Below, piece by piece: positions 22,978 through 32,183 of a stretch of DNA of 40,009 bases. The position numbers and the translations under genes were made by a program. This DNA is from Lachnospiraceae bacterium. GTDB lineage: Bacteria > Bacillota > Clostridia > Lachnospirales > Lachnospiraceae. Every line of letters starts with the position of its first letter. Position 1 is the stretch's first letter. Location: contig JAFWWB010000056.1 of NCBI GenBank assembly GCA_017518185.1, positions 1 through 40,009 on the forward strand, read 5' to 3'. The notes beneath the pieces are model-generated. The model made no database searches and was not told where the DNA came from. It saw only the letters and a program-made list of their open reading frames with translations.

Positions 22978-23916
22978 TCAATTCTTTTCCTTGAGCATCG
23001 GAACGATCTGTGAAAGCATATTGTCAATATTCTCAAAGGCCACGCTCTTTCCCGTACCAAGATCGCTGGCTTTTTCGATATGCCTCATCAATTCGCCGTA
23101 ATCCCGCTCCATATGATCCAGTGACTGTTCGATATGGTTCAGTTCACTTCCTGCACTTTCTGCAGCTTCACTGATGCCGCGCTGTACATCTTCCACTCCG
23201 CGGGCCTTTTCTATGATCATATCGAAACTTCCGTATGCCTCATCCACTCCGGAGACACTGTTTTCCATCGCTTTCTGGGAGGCACGGATACTGTCGTTGA
23301 GCTTGTCGGTCCTGACCTCCGCATCCTCAAGGAATCCGCCGACTTCGCCTACCAGCTGCTTTATCTTATCGGCCAGGTCACGCACCTCCACGGCTACGAC
23401 AGCAAATCCCTTTCCCTGCTCTCCTGCTCTGGCAGCCTCAATGGATGCGTTCAGCGCAAGTATCGTAGTCTGATTGGCGATACCGATTATCTGCTTCATA
23501 CTGCCTTCTATCTTGCCGACAGATTCCTTCAGCTCGGCAAACATTCGTTCCATTTCCAAGAACTGTGCCTGAACATCCGCAGAACCTGTTTTTAACGCCT
23601 GCATCTTTCCCTGCGCTTCACCGACAGTGGAGATTATCTCCTGCTTCACTCCGTCAAACTGATCCGCGCTGCGTCCCACATTTTCAAACACTTCACTGAA
23701 AGAACTGACCTGGGCCTTCAGCTCCTCATTGCTCTTCATGATAACATCAAAGGAATCCTGTACCTCCTTTAACTGTACCAGCGAATCAACCTCATTATCC
23801 GCCAGCTGCTGCTGATAGGATTTGATATTCTTTACGATATACTCTACCGGATGGATGTCCAGCTTTTCTTCCACTGGGGCCGCAGGTATCTCTGTTTCCT
23901 TCTTTTTCCAGAACAT
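22978..23916 (-). CDS. Soluble methyl-accepting chemotaxis-type protein
   Basis: 312 residues, no membrane segment and no periplasmic domain, so it is a cytoplasmic chemoreceptor signalling unit. Coiled-coil heptads run through most of the length. The highly conserved hairpin tip that contacts CheA and CheW is present ([24 protein letters not shown] at about 142-165, followed by [15 protein letters not shown]). The N-terminal 40 residues start MFWKKKETE and are Pro/Glu-rich. ATG 23916 is preceded by AAAGGAGAG. It lies 42 bp downstream of the FIST gene in one transcript, suggesting the FIST protein supplies the sensory input this receptor lacks. Confidence 0.93.
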   Translation of the reverse strand: MFWKKKETEIPAAPVEEKLDIHPVEYIVKNIKSYQQQLADNEVDSLVQLKEVQDSFDVIMKSNEELKAQVSSFSEVFENVGRSADQFDGVKQEIISTVGEAQGKMQALKTGSADVQAQFLEMERMFAELKESVGKIEGSMKQIIGIANQTTILALNASIEAARAGEQGKGFAVVAVEVRDLADKIKQLVGEVGGFLEDAEVRTDKLNDSIRASQKAMENSVSGVDEAYGSFDMIIEKARGVEDVQRGISEAAESAGSELNHIEQSLDHMERDYGELMRHIEKASDLGTGKSVAFENIDNMLSQIVPMLKEKN

Positions 23917-23958
23917 ATCATCTCTCCTTTACGTATTCTTGCGATGTTCTTTTCTTTA

Positions 23959-25017
23959 TCATTCAAAGACGACACAAGTCATGGACTGGTTTACGAACTG
24001 ACTGTTGTAATGTTCCCCGTATCCTACAAAACCGCAGAAATTATTCAGCGTTCCCATTCTGCTTAAATAATCATCCATATCCTTATTCTGACTGAAATAT
24101 ATATAACGGAACAGACAATTGACCGAAAATACCGCGGATATGTTTTTGAAATCCCTGCGTATCTTTGAGATGGTCTCCTCCGCTATCTGGCGGTAATCCC
24201 TTATCTCCAGCATCGTAAGCACATCCGAGTCGTTGACCTGGCGGAAACATGCCAGACCGTTACCCATTACTTCCTTTATGGATACGATGCAGACATCTTC
24301 CCCGTTAAGCTTCCCAAGAGGATTTTTAAATGTCTGGGTGGAGATATCTTTCTCAGGGATCTTAAGGATATCCATATATACCTGCTTTGCAGGCTTCCCG
24401 TTAAGTTCCCCGATATAATACTTTGAGCGGTCGGTCTTTGATGCTACAAGGCGGTAATTCGCTGTCATAGGCTGATAGATGTTTTCCTTATAGACCTCAA
24501 CCTTTCCGCTCAGATTGCGGATAATGGCAAATACACAGGCATCGGTATACACCTTACCATTGCAGGACACCTTGCCCTGATCGCCTGTTCCACCCATCAG
24601 CCTTACCCTCTTGCTCCCCAGATAGCTGTAGATGGTGGTGAGCATGCAGGCATCATTTCCGGTACAGAAATCTATGCATACGGTATCATTGCTGCCGGGA
24701 CGGACCTTTGATACAGCCGCTTCCACCCGTCCTATATACTTTGCAGGCATTACGGATACCTGTTCTATGACATCGGCAGCCGCTTCCACACCTTCGGTGT
24801 ATGCAGTCACGCCTACTCCCTTTTCCGTAACCTGACGGTCATAGCACATATCGACCACACCTATACTCGGTACTCCCGGATATAGTTCTTCAAGCTCCTC
24901 CACATGTTTATCAAACTGGTCGGGATTTGACATAAGTATCAGAAGTTTAGGCGAATTCAACCCCCGTACCGCCTCTGAAAGGTTCCCGGTCCTGCTAGCT
25001 CCATAGAATTGTTTCAT
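23959..25017 (-). CDS. FIST-domain sensory protein
   Basis: 352 residues. FIST_N and FIST_C domains bind small ligands in signal transduction. The N-terminal half contains GVTAYTEG and MGGTGDQGK; the C-terminal half has FSVNCLFRYIYF and the typical ending GFVGYGEHYNSQFVNQS before TCVVFE. No membrane segment or output domain is fused to it, so the output is presumably passed on through the MCP encoded 42 bp downstream. ATG 25017 has an excellent AAAGGAGG site. Own promoter at 25048-25075. Ligand not deducible; amino acids have been proposed for the family. Confidence 0.9.
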   Translation of the reverse strand: MKQFYGASRTGNLSEAVRGLNSPKLLILMSNPDQFDKHVEELEELYPGVPSIGVVDMCYDRQVTEKGVGVTAYTEGVEAAADVIEQVSVMPAKYIGRVEAAVSKVRPGSNDTVCIDFCTGNDACMLTTIYSYLGSKRVRLMGGTGDQGKVSCNGKVYTDACVFAIIRNLSGKVEVYKENIYQPMTANYRLVASKTDRSKYYIGELNGKPAKQVYMDILKIPEKDISTQTFKNPLGKLNGEDVCIVSIKEVMGNGLACFRQVNDSDVLTMLEIRDYRQIAEETISKIRRDFKNISAVFSVNCLFRYIYFSQNKDMDDYLSRMGTLNNFCGFVGYGEHYNSQFVNQSMTCVVFE

Positions 25018-25047
25018 ACCATACCTCCTTTATAACCCTTAATGTGG

Positions 25048-25075
25048 ATTTTACCAAAAAACCATCGTATTGCAA
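25048..25075 (-). promoter_or_regulatory. Promoter of the FIST-MCP unit
   Basis: Minus strand TTGCAA (25075-25070), 16-bp spacer, TAAAAT (25053-25048), followed after about 25 nt by the AAAGGAGG of the FIST gene. Confidence 0.55.
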
Positions 25076-25104
25076 CCTATTTTTGTTAATATTTTATAAT
25101 CAGC

Positions 25105-26139
25105 TTATATCAGCAGCATCGCATCTCCGAAGGAAAAGAATCTGTAGCGTTCCTTTACGGCTTCCTCATAGGCGGCAAGCACTCTCTCCCTTCCGGCAAA
25201 GGCCGAGACAAGCATAAGGAGCGTGGAGCCCGGCAGATGAAAATTGGTTATAAGGCCTTCGACGACCTTAAACTCATAGCCCGGGTAGATGAAGATATCC
25301 GTCTCCTTTGAACCGGAACATACCGTACCGTCATCATTGCTCATGCTCTCAAGTGTCCTTACGGAGGTGGTGCCGACGGCGATGACCCTTCTGCCCGACT
25401 TTTTTGCGGCGTTTATCCGCTCCGCCGCTTCGGCAGAGATCTCGCAATATTCCGTGTGCATATGATGTTCAAGTATGTTCTCGCATTTGACCGGCCTGAA
25501 GGTGCCGAGACCCACATGAAGGGTCACGAATACCGTCTCCACTCCCATTGCCCTGATCTTATCCAGCAGTTCGGGAGTAAAATGAAGTCCGGCTGTAGGC
25601 GCCGCGGCAGAACCCTCGCATCTGGCATACACTGTCTGATAACGCTCCCGCTCTTCCCTGGGAAGCTTATGTGTGATGTAGGGAGGCAGAGGCATCTCCC
25701 CAAGCTCGTTTAAAAGCTCCTCAAGTATGCCCTCATATTCCAGCTCTATGCGTCGGTTGCCCTCTTCAAGTATGTCCGTGACCCTGGCCTTCAGCTTTCC
25801 GTCCCCGAAGGAGATCACCGTACCGGGCTTAGCCTTCTTACCGGGGCGGGTCAGAACCTCCCAGCTACGGTCACCGAGCCTTTTTAACAGAAGAACCTCT
25901 ATGGCGGCACCGGTATCCTCCTTTACGCCCATAAGACGCGCAGGGATCACCCTGGTGTCGTTCAGCACAAGACAATCCCCCGGAGTAAGATACTCCGGGA
26001 GATCTGAAAAATGCCTGTGTGTGATCCCACCGTTTTCCCTATCAAAGACCAGGAGCCTTGAAGCGCTCCTGTCCGCTATGGGATCCTGGGCTATGAGCTC
26101 CTCGGGGAGCTCGTACATGTAATCGCTTGTCTTATACAT
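25105..26139 (-). CDS. queA: S-adenosylmethionine:tRNA ribosyltransferase-isomerase
   Basis: Transfers and isomerises the ribosyl moiety of SAM onto 7-aminomethyl-7-deazaguanine in tRNA to form epoxyqueuosine, a step of queuosine synthesis. 344 residues, the normal length. Conserved blocks: [11 protein letters not shown] near residue 60, [11 protein letters not shown] near 180, [13 protein letters not shown] near 208 and [16 protein letters not shown] near 300. ATG 26139 shares a base with the pheT stop (TAATG), so it is translated as part of the pheS-pheT-queA unit. Other queuosine genes (tgt, queG/H) are not in the window. Confidence 0.96.
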   Translation of the reverse strand: MYKTSDYMYELPEELIAQDPIADRSASRLLVFDRENGGITHRHFSDLPEYLTPGDCLVLNDTRVIPARLMGVKEDTGAAIEVLLLKRLGDRSWEVLTRPGKKAKPGTVISFGDGKLKARVTDILEEGNRRIELEYEGILEELLNELGEMPLPPYITHKLPREERERYQTVYARCEGSAAAPTAGLHFTPELLDKIRAMGVETVFVTLHVGLGTFRPVKCENILEHHMHTEYCEISAEAAERINAAKKSGRRVIAVGTTSVRTLESMSNDDGTVCSGSKETDIFIYPGYEFKVVEGLITNFHLPGSTLLMLVSAFAGRERVLAAYEEAVKERYRFFSFGDAMLLI

Positions 26140-28559
26140 TATGATCTCAGCTCGATACCCATGGACTCAAGGCCGTTGAGTATCTTCTTCATTGCGGAAT
26201 TGACCTCGTCGTCGGAAAGTGTCTTGCTTATATCCCTGAAGGCAAGGGCATAGGCTATGGACTTAAAGCCCTCCTTTATCTGGTCGCCCTCGTAGATATC
26301 AAAGAGCTTCACGCTCTCCAGTATCTTTCCGCCCCTCTGACGTATCATCTTCTCGATATCGCCCGCAAGTACATCTGCGGGAGCTACCATGGAGATATCG
26401 CGGGTCACGGCAGGATACTTGGCTATGCCCGCATACCTGCGCTCAAAACCGGTGAAGGGAAGCATTGCGGGTATATCCAGCACAGCCACATACACTCTGG
26501 TCTTTATGGAATAATTTGCAGCCACCAGCGGATGGACCTCACCCAGATAGCCAACGCACTGATCTTTGTAGATCACTTTGGCCTGACGTCCGGGATGAAG
26601 GAACTTATAGCTGTCTCCCGGTACGTATTCTGCCCGCTCCCACATCCCAACTGCCTCGAACATGGTCTCGATCGCACCCTTCAGGCTGTAGAAATCGCCT
26701 TCTCCGTAGAAGCCAAGGGTCAGGGTCATGCGTTCATCCGGCAGCTTCTCAAGAGGAAGCTTCTCGGGAATATAGACATTGCCCATCTCATAGAGCTTCA
26801 CATTCTTGTTGCGCCTGTTGAAGTTCACGGAAAGGCTGGTGAGCATTCCGTTCAGGGAAAGGGTCCTCATTATGGAGAAATCCTCGCCCAGAGGGTTCGA
26901 TATGGTTATGGCGCTGCGCAGGGGATCATCCGCATCGAGCATGAGCTTATCGAATACCCTGGGGCTCTCGAAGGAATAGAACATGCCCTGTGAGAATCCG
27001 CAGTATTCAGCTGCGATGCGGAGCTTCTCCTCCACCCTCATGTGATAGGAAAGGCCCCCTTCCATACCTTCACCCGAAGGCAGGGTAACAGGTATATTGT
27101 CATAGCCGTAGAAACGCGCCACTTCCTCGGCGATATCCGCCTGGCCCAGCAGATCCTGACGGAAGCTGGGTATATGAAGGCTGTTATCGGCGCTGTCATA
27201 GCGGATCTCCAGCTTTTCGAAGTACTTAAGCATATCCTCTTTCGATACATCCGTGCCGAGAAGAGTATTGTACTTTTCGGGCATAAAGGGCAGCACCACC
27301 TCTTCCTTAAGAGGCTCGCACACATCCACGACACCGCCTACCACGGTACCGCAGCCCAGCTCCTCGATCAGATGGCAGGCACGGTTGATGGCCTCCAGTG
27401 CGTTTGCGGGATCCAGGCCCTTCTCGAACTTACCCGAAGCATCGGTACGGAGGCCGATGCGCTTTGCGCTCTTTCTGATATTGGGGCCGTTAAAGCAGGC
27501 AGACTCGAATACAACGGTGTTCACGCTGTCGGTTATCATGGAGTTCTCTCCGCCCATGATACCTGCTATACCGATCTGCTTCTCGCTGTCGCAGATCATA
27601 AGGACCTCGCCGTCCATGTTCCTGTCCTGTCCGTCCAGAGTACGGAAAACATCTCCGTCCTTTGCCCTCTGCACTATTATCTTCCTTCCCGCGATGGTAT
27701 CCAGGTCGAAAGCATGCATGGGCTGGCCGTACTCCTCCATCACGTAATTGGTGATATCCACCAGATTGTTGATGGGACGTATGCCGCTGGCAGCAAGCCT
27801 TCTCTGCATCCATTCCGGGGAAGGCCCGATCTTTATATCCTTTACCACTCTCGCACAGTATCTTGTGCAGAGATCCGTATCCTTTACCTCTACGGAGATA
27901 TAGTCGGAAGCCTTTTCATCGTTTCCGGCGCAGTCATTTTCGGGTGCTGCGAAAGGCAGTCCGAAGGTGGCTGCAGCTTCCCTTGCTATACCCAGTATCG
28001 AGTAGCAGTCTACCCTGTTGGAGGTTATCTCATACTCAAATACGGTATCGTGAAGACCCAGCGCCTCTATGGCATCATCGCCGGGTTTAAGGTCCCCTTT
28101 GAAGATATAGATGCCGTTCTCGGGCGCGTCGGGATAAAAGTTTTTGTCGCTTCCCAGTTCTTCTATGGAACACATCATGCCGAAGGATTCCACGCCCCTG
28201 AGCTTACCTGCCTTGATCTCTATACCGTCCTCGGGAAGAGGGCCGCCGTCATGGCCGCCTACAACCTTTCCGCCGTCAAGTACTACGGGGACAAGGGCTC
28301 CCACGGTCACATTGGGTGCACCGGTAACTATCTGGAGCTGTTCGCTTCCCACATCCACCTGGCAGACGATTAGCTTGTCAGCATCGGGATGCTTCTCTAT
28401 CGAGAGCACCTTACCCACAACTATCTTCTCCAGATTTTTATCCAGTCTCTTAAAACCCTCAACCTTTGTGCCTGACAGGGTCATCCTGTCGAAATACTCC
28501 TGATCACCGCATTCAAGGCCGGGTACATAGGCTTTTATCCATGATAAAGCAGAATTCAT
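26139..28559 (-). CDS. pheT: Phenylalanyl-tRNA synthetase beta subunit
   Basis: Beta subunit of the alpha2-beta2 synthetase that charges tRNA-Phe. 806 residues. Layout: EMAP-like tRNA-binding domain (about 40-150, [22 protein letters not shown]), B3/B4 editing region with [14 protein letters not shown] and [13 protein letters not shown]5 domain, catalytic-like core, and the C-terminal ferredoxin-fold anticodon-binding domain ([10 protein letters not shown], then [17 protein letters not shown]). Starts 18 bp after pheS; its end overlaps queA by one base. No T-box leader was found ahead of the operon. Confidence 0.97.
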   Translation of the reverse strand: MNSALSWIKAYVPGLECGDQEYFDRMTLSGTKVEGFKRLDKNLEKIVVGKVLSIEKHPDADKLIVCQVDVGSEQLQIVTGAPNVTVGALVPVVLDGGKVVGGHDGGPLPEDGIEIKAGKLRGVESFGMMCSIEELGSDKNFYPDAPENGIYIFKGDLKPGDDAIEALGLHDTVFEYEITSNRVDCYSILGIAREAAATFGLPFAAPENDCAGNDEKASDYISVEVKDTDLCTRYCARVVKDIKIGPSPEWMQRRLAASGIRPINNLVDITNYVMEEYGQPMHAFDLDTIAGRKIIVQRAKDGDVFRTLDGQDRNMDGEVLMICDSEKQIGIAGIMGGENSMITDSVNTVVFESACFNGPNIRKSAKRIGLRTDASGKFEKGLDPANALEAINRACHLIEELGCGTVVGGVVDVCEPLKEEVVLPFMPEKYNTLLGTDVSKEDMLKYFEKLEIRYDSADNSLHIPSFRQDLLGQADIAEEVARFYGYDNIPVTLPSGEGMEGGLSYHMRVEEKLRIAAEYCGFSQGMFYSFESPRVFDKLMLDADDPLRSAITISNPLGEDFSIMRTLSLNGMLTSLSVNFNRRNKNVKLYEMGNVYIPEKLPLEKLPDERMTLTLGFYGEGDFYSLKGAIETMFEAVGMWERAEYVPGDSYKFLHPGRQAKVIYKDQCVGYLGEVHPLVAANYSIKTRVYVAVLDIPAMLPFTGFERRYAGIAKYPAVTRDISMVAPADVLAGDIEKMIRQRGGKILESVKLFDIYEGDQIKEGFKSIAYALAFRDISKTLSDDEVNSAMKKILNGLESMGIELRS

Positions 28560-28577
28560 CTTCTTCGTTCCTCCCTC

Positions 28578-29597
28578 TTAAAACTGATCCAGGAATCTCT
28601 GGTCGTTCTCGTACATAAGGCGCATGTCATCTATCTCATACTTGAGAAGGGCGATACGCTCAAGTCCAACGCCGAACGCGAAGCCCACGTATTCCTCGGG
28701 ATCGATGCCCCTCATGGTCAGCACCCTGGGATGCACCATGCCGCAGCCGAGTATCTCTATCCAGCCGCTGCCCTTGCAGAAACGGCAGCCGCTGCCTCCG
28801 CACTTGAAGCAGCTCACGTCCATCTCGGCGCTGGGCTCGGTGAACGGAAAGTGATGGGGACGGAACTTGGTCTTTGTATTCTCACCGAAAAGCTCTTTTG
28901 CGAACACATCCAGTGTTCCCTTCAGGTCTGCAAAGGTAACCTTTTTATCCACCACAAGTCCCTCTATCTGATGGAAGCAGGGGGAATGGGTGGCATCCAC
29001 CTCATCTGAACGGAACACCCTGCCGGGAGCGATCATGCGGATGGGAAGCTTGCCCTTCTGCATCTCACGTATCTGAACGGATGAGGTCTGGGTACGGAGA
29101 AGGAAATCCCCGCTGATATAAAAGGTATCCTGCTCATCCTTTGCGGGATGATCCGCAGGTATGTTAAGCGCTTCGAAGTTATAATAATCCTCTTCGATCT
29201 CGGGCCCGCTGACCACCTCATAGCCCAGGCCGATAAATATGCGCTCGACCTCTTCAAGAGCTATGGTGTTGGGGTGCTTGTGCCCGGGAACGGGACGCTT
29301 TGCGGGCAAAGTCACGTCGATGACCTCATGCTTTAAGCGCTCGTTCATTGCCGCTGTCTCAAGGGCGGTACCCGCCTGCTTCAGAAGCTCCTCGATGGCA
29401 GCCCTGGTCTCATTGACCATCTGTCCGAATTTCGGACGTTCTGCCTCGCTGACCTCCTTCATGGATTTGAGTACCGCTGTCAGCTCACCCTTTTTTCCGA
29501 GATAAGCCACGCGGATCTCGTTCAGCTTGTCAGGGGAGTTGCTCTCCCTGATCCGCTTAAGTGCCTCCTGCCGGATCTGTTCCAGTTTTTCTTTCAT
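28578..29597 (-). CDS. pheS: Phenylalanyl-tRNA synthetase alpha subunit
   Basis: Catalytic subunit of phenylalanyl-tRNA synthetase (class II). 339 residues: N-terminal coiled coil (1-90), then the aminoacylation core with LLRTQTSSVQIREM (motif 2 region), PGRVFRSDEVDATHSPCFHQIEG, and a Cys cluster CFKCGGSGCRFCKGSGW. Motif 3 is visible as GFAFGVGLERIALLKY. ATG 29597 has GGAG 9 nt upstream. The 175-bp upstream gap is almost wholly filled by a GC-rich hairpin repeat, with no clear promoter, so transcription may come from the TPR gene upstream or from within the repeat. Confidence 0.97.
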   Translation of the reverse strand: MKEKLEQIRQEALKRIRESNSPDKLNEIRVAYLGKKGELTAVLKSMKEVSEAERPKFGQMVNETRAAIEELLKQAGTALETAAMNERLKHEVIDVTLPAKRPVPGHKHPNTIALEEVERIFIGLGYEVVSGPEIEEDYYNFEALNIPADHPAKDEQDTFYISGDFLLRTQTSSVQIREMQKGKLPIRMIAPGRVFRSDEVDATHSPCFHQIEGLVVDKKVTFADLKGTLDVFAKELFGENTKTKFRPHHFPFTEPSAEMDVSCFKCGGSGCRFCKGSGWIEILGCGMVHPRVLTMRGIDPEEYVGFAFGVGLERIALLKYEIDDMRLMYENDQRFLDQF

Positions 29598-29618
29598 AGT
29601 TTGATGTCTCCTTTTTTA

Positions 29619-29766
29619 TAAGATCCCTCGGCTGCGTCCGCTTCGCGGACTCCGCTCGGGATGACATTTTCGTTCCATCAGAGCGCAGCGCCTGCCTTGT
29701 CATTCCGAGCGAGCGCAGCGCCTGCCTTGTCATTCCGAGCGAGCGCAGCGAGTCGAGGAATCTTTA
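29619..29766. repeat. GC-rich inverted-repeat element, copy A, with internal duplication
   Basis: Read on the minus strand it begins AAAGATTCCTCGACTCG and ends CCGAGGGATCTTATA; inner motifs GCTCGGAATGACA and TGTCATCCCGAGCG pair with each other. It can fold into one long hairpin and shares termini with copy B at 34568-34683. A 30-bp unit (CCTGCCTTGT + CATTCCGAGC + GAGCGCAGCG) is duplicated head to tail at 29691-29720 and 29721-29750, with a partial third copy before. It starts just after the stop of the TPR gene. Looks like a MITE- or REP-like element; no ORF inside. Confidence 0.8.
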
Positions 29767-29771
29767 TATTA

Positions 29772-31283
29772 TTATTTTTTCGGTTCCGCCGGTATAGAGC
29801 CTGTAAGGCTCCTGTCTATGTCCATGGTGCCTGTAAAGTCCACCAGTCCTATCTGCAGTGTACTGTCTCCCAGAAGCGCCGCAAAAAGAGGCGAGAGCTT
29901 CTGGTTATCCACACTCTCAAGCGACGCCTCTACCCGTATGGGCGTTCCGTCCGCCAGGGAAAGATAGCGTGTCGCCTTAACCTTTATGGCGGAGAAGATC
30001 ATCACGGGTTCTTCCAGAGCCAGCATATCCGGAATTATCTTTACGTAATCATTTCCGTCGCGTATCTCACTGACTATGCGGCACTCTTCTCCTCCCGCGG
30101 TTCCGAGCCCCACATCCTCTCCGCTGGAAGCTATATTCTTATAATCCGATACCATAAGCTCCACGGTATCCTTAAGGCTCTGGCCGTAAAGTATATCATC
30201 GTGCCAGCCGCTGTCATCCCAGCGCAGATACCTGTATACGTCATTGCCCTTCTGTATCAGCAGTATGTCTCCGCTGGAGCCCATGGTCTTTCCGAATACA
30301 TCACAGCCGAAGGAATAGCATACAAAGAGCTGTTCCTTATCGGCATCATAGTCAAATTCAACCTCCGCATCAACGGGGACCACCACTGACAGACCCAGCA
30401 TTCCCGCGCTGCACTTGAGCACCGCATTTCCTTTAGCAGTAAATGACCCCAGCTCCTCCTCCGGCTCTTCCGGATCCTTAAGCGCCTCAAGTCCTGCGAC
30501 AGCCTCTTCATTCTCCGGATCCAGCACGGTAACCTTGGTGTAGAGTATGCGGGCCATGGTCTTGTCTTCCCGTTCCACGGCCTCACCTGCCCGTCCGAGA
30601 TAAAGCTCGATGAGCCTGGTCTTAAATGAGGAAGTATCTGACATGACATTAAGGGGCTTATTGATCGCAGCCTCCAGCATATCACAGGCATCTTTCTGTT
30701 TCCCGTCAGCGAGCAGCGCTTCCACCAGACGTTCTGTGGTCTCCTTCCATATACGGGAGTCTTCGCTCAGATATTTATCATCTTCAGCCTCACCGATAAA
30801 GGCGGAGAGCTTCTCCTCAGGCAGGTTTTTTATCTCATCCATGACCCTGTCGTAAGATCCGTCGATATAGAAATCCCTCAGTCTTCCCTGGTAGAATTCC
30901 CATAAAAGACCTGCTATCTCCTTATCCCCGGTCTTCTCAAGGCCTTTTTCCAGGATCTTGATGCCTTTCCCGAATTCTTTTTCATCCTTGTAGATCCCTC
31001 CTATTGAAAGATAGGCGTCCACGTCTTTGTCATCCCTGTCCAGTATCTTGTAATAAAGCTCGATGGCCGCGTCTGACTTGCCCTTTTCAAGCTTATTCTC
31101 CGCCATATGCCTGCGTATCCAGATATAGGAGGAGTCATTCTCAAATACAAAGAACCAGGTCAGCAGCCCGATAAGAGCTGCCACAACAACGCAGATAAGT
31201 ATGATGATTATCTTTTTTCCTCTGTTTTCCTCCGGTACGCGGCTCCGCTCCGGATCCGGGAACTCTTCGTGTTTCTTTTTCAT
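29772..31283 (-). CDS. Membrane-anchored TPR protein of unknown function
   Basis: 503 residues. A short charged cytoplasmic tail (1-22, ending RGKK) is followed by one membrane segment (about 24-47, IIIILICVVVAALIGLLTWFFVF), placing the rest outside. Residues about 55-275 contain TPR-like helical pairs (AIELYYKILDRDDKDVDAYLSIGGIY is typical). From about 285 the protein is beta-rich (KGNAVLKCSAGMLGL, then DVYRYLRWDD) with no domain I recognise. ATG 31283 lies 4 bp after the mscS stop, so it is co-translated with the channel and the branching-enzyme-like gene. Possibly a cell-envelope assembly factor, but this is a guess from topology. Confidence 0.8.
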   Translation of the reverse strand: MKKKHEEFPDPERSRVPEENRGKKIIIILICVVVAALIGLLTWFFVFENDSSYIWIRRHMAENKLEKGKSDAAIELYYKILDRDDKDVDAYLSIGGIYKDEKEFGKGIKILEKGLEKTGDKEIAGLLWEFYQGRLRDFYIDGSYDRVMDEIKNLPEEKLSAFIGEAEDDKYLSEDSRIWKETTERLVEALLADGKQKDACDMLEAAINKPLNVMSDTSSFKTRLIELYLGRAGEAVEREDKTMARILYTKVTVLDPENEEAVAGLEALKDPEEPEEELGSFTAKGNAVLKCSAGMLGLSVVVPVDAEVEFDYDADKEQLFVCYSFGCDVFGKTMGSSGDILLIQKGNDVYRYLRWDDSGWHDDILYGQSLKDTVELMVSDYKNIASSGEDVGLGTAGGEECRIVSEIRDGNDYVKIIPDMLALEEPVMIFSAIKVKATRYLSLADGTPIRVEASLESVDNQKLSPLFAALLGDSTLQIGLVDFTGTMDIDRSLTGSIPAEPKK

Positions 31284-31286
31284 CTT

Positions 31287-32183
31287 TTATACCGTATGCA
31301 CATCCAGCTGGGGGAAAGGTATCTCTATGCCGTTAGCTTCAAAGCTGGCCTTGATCCTTTCCGTGTAATTCCACTTAACGTCGAAATAATCCTCGTTCTT
31401 TACATAGGCTCTGATGCCCACCGTCACCTGGGAAGAATCCAGGGAATCCACATAGACCACCACGCCCTCCTTGGAGAGTATGCGCTCGTCCTCCTTTGCT
31501 GCTTCACGCATGAGTTCCTTTGCTTTTGCCACATCGGAACCATAGGAAATGCCGTAGAGCAGGATGAGCCTGCGCCGGGGTGTCTCGTTCACGTTGGTAA
31601 GCGAAGTATTTGCCAGTGTTCCGTTAGGAAGCACCACCGTCTTTTCGTCTATGGTCCTGAGCTTAGTATAGAAAAGCCCTATCTCAGTAACCGTCCCTTC
31701 GTTTCCCTTGCTGTCCTCGATGATATAATCACCTATCTTGAAGGGCTTCAGGATAAGGAGCAGCACACCGCCGGTGATATTGGAAAGGCTGCCCTGCATT
31801 GCCAGGGCGATGGTCACGCCTGCGCTGGTGAACACAGCCAGGAAGGAGGTGGTCTCCACCCCGAAATATGAGGCTATCCACACGAAGAGCAGTCCGTAGA
31901 GAGCAACCTTAACGAGTGAATCCAGAAAGCCCTGTATCCCCAGGTCTACCCTGGCCTTTTCAAGGGACTTCCGTATAACCTTCCTGAGTATGTTTATCAG
32001 CTTGCTTCCGATAAAGAGTATTATCAGAGCAACGATAAGCCTTATGCCGAAGGCTATGAGCTTCTCCGGCAGGCCTTTCATAAAGCTCTGGAAGGCAGTC
32101 AGGTTCTCGTTTACTTCAACGAGTCCGGTTTCCGCCGCCTTTACCAGTACATTTTCCGATGCGGTATCAAGACTTATGCTCAT
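31287..32183 (-). CDS. mscS: Small-conductance mechanosensitive channel (MscS family)
   Basis: Homoheptameric membrane channel that opens on hypo-osmotic stress. 298 residues, the short MscS type. Three membrane segments: about 35-60 (LIAFGIRLIVALIILFIG), about 85-107, and TM3 about 110-150 with the Gly/Ala-rich pore helix (GVTIALAMQGSLSNITGGVLLL). The beta domain follows (GDYIIEDSKGNEGTVTEIGLFYT, then VVLPNGTLANTSLTNV). Starts at ATG 32183 with a 4-bp ATGA overlap on the preceding gene. Confidence 0.94.
   Translation of the reverse strand: MSISLDTASENVLVKAAETGLVEVNENLTAFQSFMKGLPEKLIAFGIRLIVALIILFIGSKLINILRKVIRKSLEKARVDLGIQGFLDSLVKVALYGLLFVWIASYFGVETTSFLAVFTSAGVTIALAMQGSLSNITGGVLLLILKPFKIGDYIIEDSKGNEGTVTEIGLFYTKLRTIDEKTVVLPNGTLANTSLTNVNETPRRRLILLYGISYGSDVAKAKELMREAAKEDERILSKEGVVVYVDSLDSSQVTVGIRAYVKNEDYFDVKWNYTERIKASFEANGIEIPFPQLDVHTV

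Noticed and set aside
27042-28373. 443-codon plus-strand open frame
   Set aside because: Antisense to pheT, whose identity is certain.
29681-29750. Direct repeats as a possible CRISPR array
   Set aside because: The 30-bp units are directly adjacent with no spacers and lie inside a hairpin element; no cas gene is near.
29598-29771. T-box leader ahead of pheS
   Set aside because: No T-box sequence or antiterminator found; the gap is filled by the hairpin repeat.
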